Positions 1 to 8,250 are shown, counted from the first letter of the stretch. The stretch is 64,000 nucleotides of DNA from Rhizobium mayense (GCF_030272705.1 NZ_JARFYM010000014.1:82233-146232); one strand, 5' to 3'. Numbers and translations are program-made. Notes: generated by a model not told the origin, from the sequence alone.

Positions 1-1681
1 CCGGCAGGATGACGTCGGCATTGTGCGCGCCGTTGTCGCCATGCGAGCCGATATAGACGGTGAACTTCGCGCTCTTGCGGGTGAAGTCCAGCTCGTCAGC
101 GCCGAGCAGGAACAGAACGTCCATCGAGGAGAGCATCGCAGCAGCATTGACGCCCTTTGCGCCCGGCACGAAGCCGAGGTCAAGACCACCGACACGTGAA
201 GCCGCGGTGTGCAGCACGGCAAAACCGTTCCAACCGTCCTTCACGACGCCGACAGCGGAGGCGAGCTTGGCGGCATTCGCCAGCACCTCAGCGCCGTCTT
301 CGCGGATGAGCGCGCCCTGGCCGATGATGATCATCGGCTTTTCGGCGTTCTTCAGAACATCGGCAAAGGCATGCGAACCGCTGACGACATCGGCGAGCGT
401 ATCCGGGCCAGCGCCGAAATAATCATAGGAGTAACGCAGGTCCGCATGTTCGCCGATCACGCCAATCGGGAACTTGCCGCGGCGCCAGCGCTTGCGGATA
501 CGCGAGTTCAGCACGGCCGCTTCGGAGCGCGGGTTGGCGCCGATGATCAGCAGCGCATCTGCAGCTTCGATGCCCTCGATGCTCGGGTTGAAGATGTAGC
601 TTGCACGGCCAAGCGACGGATCAAGCGCCGTCCCGTCCTGGCGACAGTCGAGATTTTCCGATCCCAGCGACTTCAGCAGCTCGGAGAGCGCGTACATCTC
701 TTCGACAGAAGCGAGGTCGCCGGCAATCGCGCCGATCTTGTCGCCGCTGGTGGCAGCAACCGCGGACTTGATGGCGGCGAAGGCGTCGCTCCACGTCGAA
801 GCCTGCAGGCGTCCATCCCTGCGGACATAGGGCTTGTCGAGACGCTGCGTCTTCAGGCCGTCCCAGATGAAGCGGGTCTTGTCCGAGATCCATTCTTCAT
901 TGATCTGCTCGTTGACGCGCGGCAGGACGCGCATGACTTCACGGCCGCGGGTATCGACGCGGATAGCCGAGCCGAGCGCGTCCATGACGTCGATCGATTC
1001 GGTCTTGTTCAGTTCCCACGGACGGGCCGTGAAGGCGAAGGGCTTCGAGGTCAGCGCACCGACCGGGCAAAGGTCGACGACATTGCCCTGCAGTTCGGAG
1101 GTCATCGCCTGCTCGAGATAGGTGGTGATTTCCGCATCTTCGCCGCGGCCGATCAGGCCGAGTTCGGAAATGCCGGCAACTTCCGTCGTGAAGCGAACGC
1201 AGCGTGTGCAGTGGATGCAGCGGTTCATCACGGTCTTGACGAGCGGGCCGATATACTTGTCTTCGACGGCGCGCTTGTCTTCCTGATAGCGCGAGCTGTC
1301 GATGCCGAAGGCCATGGCCTGGTCCTGCAGGTCGCATTCGCCACCCTGGTCGCAGATCGGGCAATCCAGCGGGTGGTTGATCAGCAGGAATTCCATCACG
1401 CCTTCGCGGGCCTTCTTGACCATCGGCGTGTTGGTGAAGACTTCCGGAAGCTCACCGTTCGGGCCGCCGCGGATGTCGCGTACGCCCATGGCGCAGGATG
1501 CCTGCGGCTTCGGCGGGCCACCCTTCACCTCGACAAGGCACATGCGGCAATTGCCGGCCACCGACAGTCGTTCATGGAAGCAGAAGCGCGGGACTTCGGC
1601 GCCGGCTTCCTCGCACGCCTGGATAAGCGTGTAGTGATCCGGAACTTCGATCTCTTTACCGTCAATCTTCAGTTTTGCCAT
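1..1681 (-). CDS. nuoG: NADH-quinone oxidoreductase subunit G (partial, C-terminus outside window)
   Basis: Large Fe-S subunit of the peripheral arm of respiratory complex I, carrying electrons from NuoE/NuoF towards NuoB. About 560 codons are visible from the ATG at 1681. The 3' end lies beyond position 1; the family is usually near 690 residues. The N-terminus shows the [2Fe-2S] cysteine set (FCFHERL, NCRMC), then the His/Cys cluster HPLDCPICDQGGEC and a ferredoxin-type CIHCTRC, followed by the molybdopterin-oxidoreductase-like domain. It is the last visible gene of the nuo operon, read in the same direction as nuoF. The identification is firm; only the end is missing. Confidence 0.97.
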   Translation of the reverse strand, partial: MAKLKIDGKEIEVPDHYTLIQACEEAGAEVPRFCFHERLSVAGNCRMCLVEVKGGPPKPQASCAMGVRDIRGGPNGELPEVFTNTPMVKKAREGVMEFLLINHPLDCPICDQGGECDLQDQAMAFGIDSSRYQEDKRAVEDKYIGPLVKTVMNRCIHCTRCVRFTTEVAGISELGLIGRGEDAEITTYLEQAMTSELQGNVVDLCPVGALTSKPFAFTARPWELNKTESIDVMDALGSAIRVDTRGREVMRVLPRVNEQINEEWISDKTRFIWDGLKTQRLDKPYVRRDGRLQASTWSDAFAAIKSAVAATSGDKIGAIAGDLASVEEMYALSELLKSLGSENLDCRQDGTALDPSLGRASYIFNPSIEGIEAADALLIIGANPRSEAAVLNSRIRKRWRRGKFPIGVIGEHADLRYSYDYFGAGPDTLADVVSGSHAFADVLKNAEKPMIIIGQGALIREDGAEVLANAAKLASAVGVVKDGWNGFAVLHTAASRVGGLDLGFVPGAKGVNAAAMLSSMDVLFLLGADELDFTRKSAKFTVYIGSHGDNGAHNADVILP

Positions 1682-1733
1682 CGTCCACTCAGTCCTATGT
1701 CACGTCTGCCGCCGTACCTGGCCGCAGACAATT

Positions 1734-1892
1734 TCATGACCGCAATACCGTCTCGCCAGCGGCACGGCATTTGAGCCGTGTGGCACCGGTCTTGCTCACA
1801 ATCACCTTTGCCGAACCTTGCCCCCACAAGATCAGCACGCCGGCTGAAACATCGCGGGCCACGCCCGCAACATGCTCACCGCTTTGTTTCAC
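1734..1892 (-). CDS. possible 52-aa small protein between the HHH protein and nuoG
   Basis: An open frame of 52 codons starts at a GTG (1892) 36 bp after the stop of the upstream 240-aa gene and ends 52 bp before nuoG. It is in the same frame as the upstream gene, so it is reached by reading past that TGA. A weak purine stretch (GAAGAG) precedes the GTG. Third codon positions are fairly GC-rich, as in the neighbours. The protein is small and basic (one Cys) and has no recognised domain. It could be a real small operon gene, a decayed C-terminal extension of the upstream gene, or chance. I cannot assign a function. Confidence 0.3.
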   Translation of the reverse strand: MKQSGEHVAGVARDVSAGVLILWGQGSAKVIVSKTGATRLKCRAAGETVLRS

Positions 1893-1928
1893 GCTCTTCG
1901 GCCGCTTGGGGATAGCCGAAGAAAAGTC

Positions 1929-2651
1929 TCAACCCCGGCCCTTCGGCAGGAGCGCTTTTGCCTGACCAACCCAGTCATCGCGACGGATACGGCCGTCGAA
2001 ACCAAGGTCCGTATCGATCCGCTCGATATCCGCGTCGTTCCAGGCCGCGATATCGACAAAGCGCTGAATGCCTCGCCCGTTCAAAACCTGCTCCAACTTC
2101 GGACCGATGCCCGAAATCCGCTTCAGGTCATCCACTTTAGCGGCGACCTTGCGGCTACGCGCCGCCGCTGGCCTTGTTGCAACCGGCTCCGCAGCAACGG
2201 CTTTGGCCTTGGTCCTGGGCTTGGCCAGCACCTCCGCTGGCGATATCTTCGCTGCGACCCGCTTCGGCTCGACCTTCTTCACCTCAGCCGGCTTTGCTTT
2301 GGTCGGCTTGGCAGCGGGCGATGCCGTCACCGGCTTCGGCTCCCCTGCCCCATCAATCTTTGCTGCCGGCTTAGGCTCGGCAACGGCATTGTTCTTCTCG
2401 TCGAGCGCAACAGCGAGCTTGTTGGTCGCGTCGACCACGCCTTGCAGCGCGCCGAAGAACGCACCCGCCATCTGCGACGAGAAACCGAACCCGATCGCGG
2501 TCGCGGCGGCAAATGCAGCCGCCGGATGCGACATCAACGGGTGGATCGGCAAGGCAGGCGAATTCCGAAGCATGTCCGCGGCAATACGGCTGAGATCAGC
2601 CGATGCATCGGCCGCTCCGCTATTCTGCCTGGTATCTGTGGTCTTCGCCAT
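1929..2651 (-). CDS. helix-hairpin-helix protein encoded inside the nuo operon
   Basis: 240 residues from the ATG at 2651, 8 bp after the nuoF stop. The N-terminal half has a short hydrophobic, alanine/glycine-rich stretch (about residues 45-75), followed by a long Ala/Lys/Pro-rich linker. The last 60 residues form a compact domain beginning DDLKRISGIGPKLEQVLN and ending RDDWVGQAKAL. This is the helix-hairpin-helix-like domain that in alphaproteobacteria is also found at the C-terminus of some NuoE and some L21 ribosomal proteins (from memory). NuoE in this window lacks it, so here it is carried by a separate gene. Position argues for a complex I accessory or assembly role, but this is inference. 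Confidence 0.75.
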   Translation of the reverse strand: MAKTTDTRQNSGAADASADLSRIAADMLRNSPALPIHPLMSHPAAAFAAATAIGFGFSSQMAGAFFGALQGVVDATNKLAVALDEKNNAVAEPKPAAKIDGAGEPKPVTASPAAKPTKAKPAEVKKVEPKRVAAKISPAEVLAKPRTKAKAVAAEPVATRPAAARSRKVAAKVDDLKRISGIGPKLEQVLNGRGIQRFVDIAAWNDADIERIDTDLGFDGRIRRDDWVGQAKALLPKGRG

Positions 2652-2659
2652 GATCGTCC

Positions 2660-3964
2660 TTACTCGGCCGCTTCCAGCACCGCGCCGTGGCTTGTCGCAT
2701 TGGCCGTATACTGGTCGATGCGCTTTTCGATTTCCGGGCGGAAGTTGCGGATCAGGCCCTGTACCGGCCACGCGGCGGCGTCGCCGAGCGCGCAGATGGT
2801 ATGACCTTCGATCTGCTTCGTCACCTGGAACAGCATGTCGATTTCGCGCTTCTGCGCATTGCCCCGGGCCATGCGCTCCAGCACGCGCCACATCCAGCCG
2901 GTGCCTTCACGGCACGGCGTGCACTGGCCGCAGCTTTCATGCTTGAAGAAGGCCGAGATACGGGCAATCGCCTTGATGATGTCTGTCGACTTGTCCATGA
3001 CGATCGCTGCTGCCGTACCGAAGGACGATTTGACCTCACGCAGGCCGTCGAAATCCATCGGGCAATCAATGATGTCGGCCGCCGGAACGACCGGGCACGA
3101 CGCGCCACCAGGGATGACGGCAAGCAGATTGTCCCAGCCGCCACGAATGCCGCCGCCATGCTTCTCGACCAGTTCGCGGAAGGTGATGCCCATCGATTCT
3201 TCCACCGTGCACGGACGATTGACGTGGCCGGAAAGCATGAACAGCTTCGTGCCGACATTGTTCGGACGACCGAAGGAGGAGAACCAGCTGGCGCCGCGAC
3301 GCAGGATCGTCGGGGCGACGGCGATCGACTCGACGTTGTTGACGGTCGTCGGGCAGCCATAGAGACCCATATTGGCCGGGAACGGCGGCTTCAGGCGCGG
3401 CTGGCCCTTCTTGCCCTCCAGGCTTTCGAGCAGCGCGGTTTCTTCGCCGCAGATATAAGCGCCGGCGCCGTGATGGACAAAAACATCAAAATCCCAGCCG
3501 AGCTTGTTGTTTTTGCCCAGAAGTCCAGCATCGTAACATTCATCGATCGCCGCCTGCAGGGCTTCGCGTTCGCGCATGTATTCGCCGCGGACATAGATAT
3601 AGGCCGTGTGGGCGCCCATGGCGAAACCGGCAATGACGCAGCCTTCGATCAGCGTATGCGGATCGTGGCGCATGATATCGCGGTCCTTGCAGGTGCCCGG
3701 CTCGGACTCGTCGGCGTTGACGACGAGATAGTGCGGACGGCCATCGCTTTCCTTCGGCATGAAGGACCACTTCAGGCCAGTCGGGAAGCCTGCGCCACCA
3801 CGACCGCGAAGGCCGGAAGCCTTCATCTCGTTGACGATCCAGTCCCGGCCCTTTTCGAGGATCTGCTTCGTGCCATCCCAATGGCCGCGCGCCATCGCGC
3901 CTTTCAGGGACTTGTCCTTGAGACCGTAGATATTGGTAAAGATGCGATCCTGATCCTGTAACAT
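2660..3964 (-). CDS. nuoF: NADH-quinone oxidoreductase subunit F
   Basis: 434-residue NADH-binding and FMN-binding subunit of complex I, where NADH is oxidised. The glycine-rich nucleotide motif GRGGAGFPTG is near residue 55, and the [4Fe-4S] motif SCGQCTPCREGTGW is near residue 345. Length matches the family (about 430). It lies 10 bp downstream of nuoE and 8 bp upstream of the HHH protein gene, so it is clearly co-transcribed. Nothing looks truncated. Confidence 0.98.
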   Translation of the reverse strand: MLQDQDRIFTNIYGLKDKSLKGAMARGHWDGTKQILEKGRDWIVNEMKASGLRGRGGAGFPTGLKWSFMPKESDGRPHYLVVNADESEPGTCKDRDIMRHDPHTLIEGCVIAGFAMGAHTAYIYVRGEYMREREALQAAIDECYDAGLLGKNNKLGWDFDVFVHHGAGAYICGEETALLESLEGKKGQPRLKPPFPANMGLYGCPTTVNNVESIAVAPTILRRGASWFSSFGRPNNVGTKLFMLSGHVNRPCTVEESMGITFRELVEKHGGGIRGGWDNLLAVIPGGASCPVVPAADIIDCPMDFDGLREVKSSFGTAAAIVMDKSTDIIKAIARISAFFKHESCGQCTPCREGTGWMWRVLERMARGNAQKREIDMLFQVTKQIEGHTICALGDAAAWPVQGLIRNFRPEIEKRIDQYTANATSHGAVLEAAE

Positions 3965-3974
3965 ACCTTACCTC

Positions 3975-4685
3975 TTACTCAGCCTTGTTGCCGACGGCCG
4001 CTGCCTCGGATGCCGGCACGGCGACAGTCTCCGCAGCAACCTTAGCACTGGACTTCTTCTTCGTCGCCGGCTTCGGCGAATCCATGAGCGACGTCAAACC
4101 ACCTTCCGGTGCAGAGAAAATACGATCGATCTGCGGGCCGGTCGGGACTTCGCTGCCCTTGCCTGCGACGAATGCATCGATGATCTCTTCGAGACGTTCC
4201 GGCGTCAGATCCTCATAGGTATCCTTGCCGATCACGACCATCGGTGCGTTGACGCAGGCGCCCTGACATTCGACCTCTTCCCAGGAGAGCGTGCCTTCGG
4301 CATTGCGCTCCAGAGCATGGTCGGCGATCCGGCTCTTGCAGACCTTCACCAGGCCTTCGGCGCCGCGCAACATGCAGGGCGTCGTGCCGCACACCTGGAT
4401 ATGGGCGCGGCTGCCGACCGGATGCAGTTGGAACTGCGTGTAGAAGGTGGCGACCTCGAGCGCGCGGATATAGGCCATATCAAGCATATCGGCGATCTTT
4501 TCGATGGCCGCCTTGGTGACCCAGCCGTCCTGCTCCTGCGCACGCATCATCAGCGGGATGATCGCGGATTGCTGGCGGCCCTCGGGATATTTCTTGATCG
4601 TCTTTTCCGCCCAGACCGCATTCTCCTGGTTAAAGGCGAATGCGGCAGGCTGGAATTGATCTTCGGCTAGTCGACGAACGGACAT
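3975..4685 (-). CDS. nuoE: NADH-quinone oxidoreductase subunit E
   Basis: 236-residue 24-kDa-type [2Fe-2S] subunit of complex I, partner of NuoF. The cluster ligands are visible as VCGTTPC and later ECQGAC. The C-terminal 70 residues are a low-complexity Lys/Ala/Val-rich tail rather than a folded domain. In some related bacteria the tail ends in a helix-hairpin-helix domain, which here is encoded separately after nuoF. The gene starts 15 bp after the stop of the small secreted-protein gene. Confidence 0.97.
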   Translation of the reverse strand: MSVRRLAEDQFQPAAFAFNQENAVWAEKTIKKYPEGRQQSAIIPLMMRAQEQDGWVTKAAIEKIADMLDMAYIRALEVATFYTQFQLHPVGSRAHIQVCGTTPCMLRGAEGLVKVCKSRIADHALERNAEGTLSWEEVECQGACVNAPMVVIGKDTYEDLTPERLEEIIDAFVAGKGSEVPTGPQIDRIFSAPEGGLTSLMDSPKPATKKKSSAKVAAETVAVPASEAAAVGNKAE

Positions 4686-4700
4686 CTTTCACGCCTTATC

Positions 4701-5018
4701 TCAGTTTAAGGACCCACACCGCGTATCCGTCAGAGACGAAAATTCGCAGGCATAGGCCGACTGGTCTTTCTGCATAAACACAACGAACTTGCCGCCATTC
4801 GGCACAGCGGCCTTTATTTCATAGCCGCGTGACACGAGATCGGCCATGGTCGATGTCGCGCTCTGCGAAGCCGTATTTCCACTCTTGGCACTATTCGAGC
4901 TTTTCGCATTCGAACCTTGCACAGAGATGCTGGGCAACGCCTGCGTCTTGCCGACCTGCTGAGCCGAAGCTCCGGAAGCAACAAAAACCGCAGCGACGAT
5001 GACCGGCCAAAGCTGCAT
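4701..5018 (-). CDS. small exported protein of unknown function inside the nuo operon
   Basis: 105 residues. The start overlaps the nuoD stop by one base (TGATG), which points to translational coupling. The first 19 residues look like a Sec signal peptide ending in ASA-Q, followed by a Ser/Asn/Thr-rich spacer and a C-terminal half with two cysteines (YACEF and TRCGS) that could form a disulfide in the periplasm. It is not a core complex I subunit. Whether it works with complex I or only shares its mRNA is unknown. Confidence 0.75.
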   Translation of the reverse strand: MQLWPVIVAAVFVASGASAQQVGKTQALPSISVQGSNAKSSNSAKSGNTASQSATSTMADLVSRGYEIKAAVPNGGKFVVFMQKDQSAYACEFSSLTDTRCGSLN

Positions 5019-6208
5019 CAGCGATCCACCTCACCGAACACGATGTCGAGCGAACCGAGCACGGCCGCGACGTCGGCAAGCAGATGGCCGCGGCACATGA
5101 AATCCATGGCCTGCAGATGTGCATAGCCCGGAGCGCGGATCTTGCAGCGATACGGCTTGTTCGAACCGTCGGAGACGAGATAGACGCCGAACTCGCCCTT
5201 CGGCGCTTCGACGGCGGCGTAAACCTCGCCGGCCGGCACGTGATAGCCTTCGGTGTAGAGCTTGAAGTGGTGGATCAGCGCTTCCATCGAGCGCTTCATC
5301 TCACCGCGCTTCGGCGGCACGACCTTGCCGTCGAGCGAAGACACCGGTCCGGTCTTGGCATCGCCGAGCAGACGGTTGACGCACTGCTTCATGATGCGGA
5401 CGGACTGGCGCATCTCGATCATGCGGATCAAGTAACGGTCATAGCAGTCGCCGTTCTTCCCGATCGGAATATCGAATTCGAGATCGGAATAGCATTCATA
5501 GGGCTGCGCGCGGCGCAGATCCCATGCGGCGCCCGAGCCGCGGACCATGACGCCCGAGAAGCCCCAGGCCCAACAGTCTTCCAGCGACACGACGCCGATA
5601 TCGACGTTGCGCTGCTTGAAAATGCGGTTGCCGGTGAGCAGCTCGTCGATATCGTCGAGCGCCTTCAGGAAGGGATCGCACCAGTCGCCGATATCCTGCA
5701 CCAGCTTTTCCGGCAGATCCTGGTGAACGCCGCCCGGACGGAAATAGGCGGCATGCATGCGCGAGCCCGAGGCACGCTCATAGAATACCATCAGCTTTTC
5801 GCGCTCTTCGAAGCCCCAGAGCGGCGGCGTTAGCGCACCGACGTCCATGGCCTGCGTCGTCACGTTCAGCAGATGCGACAGGATGCGGCCGATTTCGGAA
5901 TAGAGCACGCGGATCAACTGGCCGCGAATCGGGATATCGAGGCCGAGCAGCTTTTCGACGGCCAGGGCATAGGCATGTTCCTGGTTCATCGGCGCCACGT
6001 AGTCGAGGCGATCGAAATAAGGAACGGCCTGCAGGTAGGTCTTCGTTTCGATCAGCTTTTCCGTACCGCGATGCAGCAGGCCGATATGCGGATCGACGCG
6101 TTCCACAATTTCGCCGTCCAATTCGAGGACAAGACGCAAAACGCCGTGCGCAGCCGGGTGCTGCGGACCGAAATTGATGTTGAAGTTGCGAACGTTGTGT
6201 TCTGTCAT
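5018..6208 (-). CDS. nuoD: NADH-quinone oxidoreductase subunit D
   Basis: 396-residue 49-kDa subunit of complex I, forming much of the quinone pocket with NuoB. The family signature NFGPQHPAAHGVLRL is at residues 12-26, and the C-terminal end reads DIVFGEVDR as in the family. Length is typical for a separate (not NuoCD-fused) NuoD. The ribosome site GGAG lies 9 bp before the ATG and is left intact by the insertion that begins about 24 bp upstream. Confidence 0.98.
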   Translation of the reverse strand: MTEHNVRNFNINFGPQHPAAHGVLRLVLELDGEIVERVDPHIGLLHRGTEKLIETKTYLQAVPYFDRLDYVAPMNQEHAYALAVEKLLGLDIPIRGQLIRVLYSEIGRILSHLLNVTTQAMDVGALTPPLWGFEEREKLMVFYERASGSRMHAAYFRPGGVHQDLPEKLVQDIGDWCDPFLKALDDIDELLTGNRIFKQRNVDIGVVSLEDCWAWGFSGVMVRGSGAAWDLRRAQPYECYSDLEFDIPIGKNGDCYDRYLIRMIEMRQSVRIMKQCVNRLLGDAKTGPVSSLDGKVVPPKRGEMKRSMEALIHHFKLYTEGYHVPAGEVYAAVEAPKGEFGVYLVSDGSNKPYRCKIRAPGYAHLQAMDFMCRGHLLADVAAVLGSLDIVFGEVDR

Positions 6209-6231
6209 TGCAATGCGCTCCGCTTATTGCA

Positions 6232-6690
6232 GGCATTAGCCAATAGGCAATAGGCAATAGTGTAACCGTTAGCTCTCATATCCATGTCGTTCGTCCTGCA
6301 ACCGGCGGATAAGCGATCGTAGCATCTTGCCGATTTCATCACCCGAGGACATCGTCGCCTTAATTCGCTCAAAGGCGACGATCTCTACTCGTGTTGACAA
6401 TATCAGATGCGTTTCCAATTCCTTCAGCGACCCTTGTGCAATCTTGAGATGATGAACGTAAGCCCCTGTAGCTTCTCGCCCATAACCTTCTGCGATGTTG
6501 GCCGCGACCGATACGGATGCGCGCCGTATTTGTGAAACCAAGCCGTAAATCTCTTCCTTCGGAAATTCCTTAGTAAGAGCATAACATTCAACGGCAAGAT
6601 CCAAGGAGCGCTGCCACACTGTAAGGTCCTGGTAGGAATTAATCGCCGTTCGCCATTCTCCTGTTGCCTATTGGCTACTGCCTATTGCCT
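6232..6690. mobile_element. candidate small element with inverted CAATAGG-type ends carrying a four-helix-bundle gene
   Basis: The spacer between nuoC and nuoD is expanded to about 480 bp. Its two ends, 6232-6254 and 6660-6682, are inverted copies of a 23-bp sequence matching at 21 positions, built around TAGCCAATAGGCAA. Extra CAATAGG-type units follow inside the left end (to about 6260) and outside the right end (6681-6690). A 6-bp direct repeat TTATTG flanks the unit (6224-6229 and 6692-6697) and could be a target duplication, although the right copy overlaps the nuoC stop. There is no transposase, so the unit would have to be moved in trans. The insertion keeps nuo reading direction and spares nuoC and the nuoD ribosome site. 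Confidence 0.6.
6269..6619 (-). CDS. four-helix-bundle protein (23S rRNA intervening-sequence protein family)
   Basis: 116 residues from a GTG at 6619. The sequence has the family's hallmarks: VWQRSLDLAVECY, then QIRRASVSVAANIAEGYGR and a helical C-terminus with ELETHLIL. The family (S23/IVP type; also related to Avd of diversity-generating retroelements) forms small pentameric helical bundles; the cellular role is not known. The usual N-terminus (about SYQDLT before VWQ) is encoded in frame upstream of the GTG to about 6646, but no ATG, GTG or TTG lies there. The only nearby ATG (6656) is in another frame and meets a stop at 6639. The gene may therefore start at ATT or GTG, or may be slightly damaged. 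Confidence 0.85.
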   Translation of the reverse strand: MWQRSLDLAVECYALTKEFPKEEIYGLVSQIRRASVSVAANIAEGYGREATGAYVHHLKIAQGSLKELETHLILSTRVEIVAFERIKATMSSGDEIGKMLRSLIRRLQDERHGYES

Positions 6691-6691
6691 T

Positions 6692-7294
6692 TTATTGTTT
6701 CGCCTTCTCATCGCCCGGCAGCACGTAGTCCGTGCCTTCCCAGGGGGACAAGAAGTCGAAGTTACGGAATTCCTGCTTCAACTCGACCGGCTCGTAGATG
6801 ACGCGCTTGGCAGCGTCGTCATAACGAACTTCAACGAAACCAGTGGTCGGGAAATCCTTGCGCAGCGGGTGGCCTTCGAAGCCGTAGTCGGTCAGGAGGC
6901 GGCGCAGATCGGGGTGGCCGGTGAAGAGAACGCCGTACATGTCCCAGGTTTCGCGTTCGAACCAATCGGCGCCGGGATAGACGCTGCAGGCCGAGGGAAC
7001 CGGCTGATCTTCGGCGACGGGAACCTTGACGCGGATGCGCAGGTTCTTCTTCGGCGACAGCAGGTGATAGACGACATCGAAACGATCGGGACGCTGCGGC
7101 CAGTCGACGCCGCAAATATCCGTCAGGTTGACGAAACCGCATTTGGCATCATCACGCAGGAACGTCAGCAGCGCGACCACGTTTGCGGCCGTCGTCGTCA
7201 CGTTCAGCTCGCCATACTTGATCTCGAACGACGAAATCAGCGTGCCGCGAATTTCGGTGAGATAGGTGGCGAGTTCGTTCAGGGCTTCACTCAT
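6692..7294 (-). CDS. nuoC: NADH-quinone oxidoreductase subunit C
   Basis: 200-residue 30-kDa-type subunit of complex I. The family signature is clear around ERETWDMYGVLF, GHPDLRRLL and GHPLRKDFP (residues about 115-155). It ends in a TAA at 6692-6694 that directly abuts the right end of the inserted element. The C-terminal sequence is intact, so the insertion has not shortened it. Confidence 0.97.
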   Translation of the reverse strand: MSEALNELATYLTEIRGTLISSFEIKYGELNVTTTAANVVALLTFLRDDAKCGFVNLTDICGVDWPQRPDRFDVVYHLLSPKKNLRIRVKVPVAEDQPVPSACSVYPGADWFERETWDMYGVLFTGHPDLRRLLTDYGFEGHPLRKDFPTTGFVEVRYDDAAKRVIYEPVELKQEFRNFDFLSPWEGTDYVLPGDEKAKQ

Positions 7295-7312
7295 ATTGCC
7301 TTGTCCCCTGCC

Positions 7313-7894
7313 TTACCGTTCGATCGTGCCGGTGCGCCGGATTTTCTTCTGCAGCAGAAGCACGCCGTAAAGCAGCGCCTCCGCCGTGGGAGGACAGCCC
7401 GGTACATAGATGTCGATCGGCACGACGCGGTCGCAGCCGCGCACAACAGAATAGGAATAATGATAGTAGCCGCCGCCGTTGGCGCAGGAGCCCATCGAGA
7501 TGACGTAGCGCGGTTCCGGCATCTGGTCGTAGACCTTGCGCAGAGCCGGAGCCATCTTGTTGGTCAGCGTGCCGGCAACAATCATGACGTCGGACTGACG
7601 CGGCGAGGCGCGTGGCGCAAAACCGAAACGCTCGACGTCGTAACGCGGCATGGAAACCTGCATCATTTCGACGGCGCAGCAAGCGAGACCGAAGGTCATC
7701 CACATTAGCGAGCCGGTACGGGCCCAGTTGATCAGCTCGTCGGTCGAGGTGACCAAAAAGCCCTTGTCGGCGAGTTCATTGTTGATCTCGCCGAAGAACG
7801 GGTCATTGCTGCCAACGGGCTTGCCGGTTGAGGGATCGATGATCCCCTTCGGTTGCGGCGCAACGAGCGTCGTGTTGCTTTGGGCTACTCCCAT
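7313..7894 (-). CDS. nuoB: NADH-quinone oxidoreductase subunit B
   Basis: 193-residue subunit holding the terminal N2 [4Fe-4S] cluster. Ligands are seen in GLACCAVEMM, MGSCANGGG and VPGCPPTAEAL. I chose the ATG at 7894 because GGGAG lies 7 bp before it. An ATG at 7915 would add seven residues. The chosen start lies inside the end of nuoA (10-bp overlap), so the two are translationally linked. Confidence 0.96.
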   Translation of the reverse strand: MGVAQSNTTLVAPQPKGIIDPSTGKPVGSNDPFFGEINNELADKGFLVTSTDELINWARTGSLMWMTFGLACCAVEMMQVSMPRYDVERFGFAPRASPRQSDVMIVAGTLTNKMAPALRKVYDQMPEPRYVISMGSCANGGGYYHYSYSVVRGCDRVVPIDIYVPGCPPTAEALLYGVLLLQKKIRRTGTIER

Positions 7895-8250
7895 TCGAGC
7901 GCTCCCTTCTTCCATTCATAGATAAAGCCGATGGTCAGCACCGCCAGGAACACCATCATCGACCAGAACCCGAACCAGCCGATCGCACCGAAAGATACGG
8001 CCCAGGGGAAAAGGAAGGCGACTTCCAGGTCAAAGATGATGAAGAGAATCGACACAAGATAGAAGCGGATGTCGAACTTCATGCGGGCGTCATCGAATGC
8101 GTTGAAGCCGCATTCGTAAGCCGACAGCTTTTCCGAGTCAGGCGCCTTGAAGGCGACGGCAAACGGCGTAATCAACAACGCCAGGCCGATCACCACGGCA
8201 ATACCAATGAAAATCGCTATCGGAATATAGGAACTGAGCAGTCCAGTCAT
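7885..8250 (-). CDS. nuoA: NADH-quinone oxidoreductase subunit A
   Basis: 121-residue membrane subunit with three transmembrane helices (about 8-28, 66-86 and 92-112) and the conserved acidic loop around KLSAYECGF. The ATG at 8250 gives the length expected for the family. The in-frame ATGs further upstream would add a Pro/Arg-rich non-membrane stretch and are less likely. It is the first gene of the nuo operon. About 260 bp separate it from the nearest tRNA gene and should hold the operon promoter, but I see no convincing box. Confidence 0.95.
   Translation of the reverse strand: MTGLLSSYIPIAIFIGIAVVIGLALLITPFAVAFKAPDSEKLSAYECGFNAFDDARMKFDIRFYLVSILFIIFDLEVAFLFPWAVSFGAIGWFGFWSMMVFLAVLTIGFIYEWKKGALEWE

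Noticed and set aside
209..1774. 521-codon open frame opposite nuoG
   Set aside because: Antisense shadow; nuoG signatures on the other strand are unmistakable.
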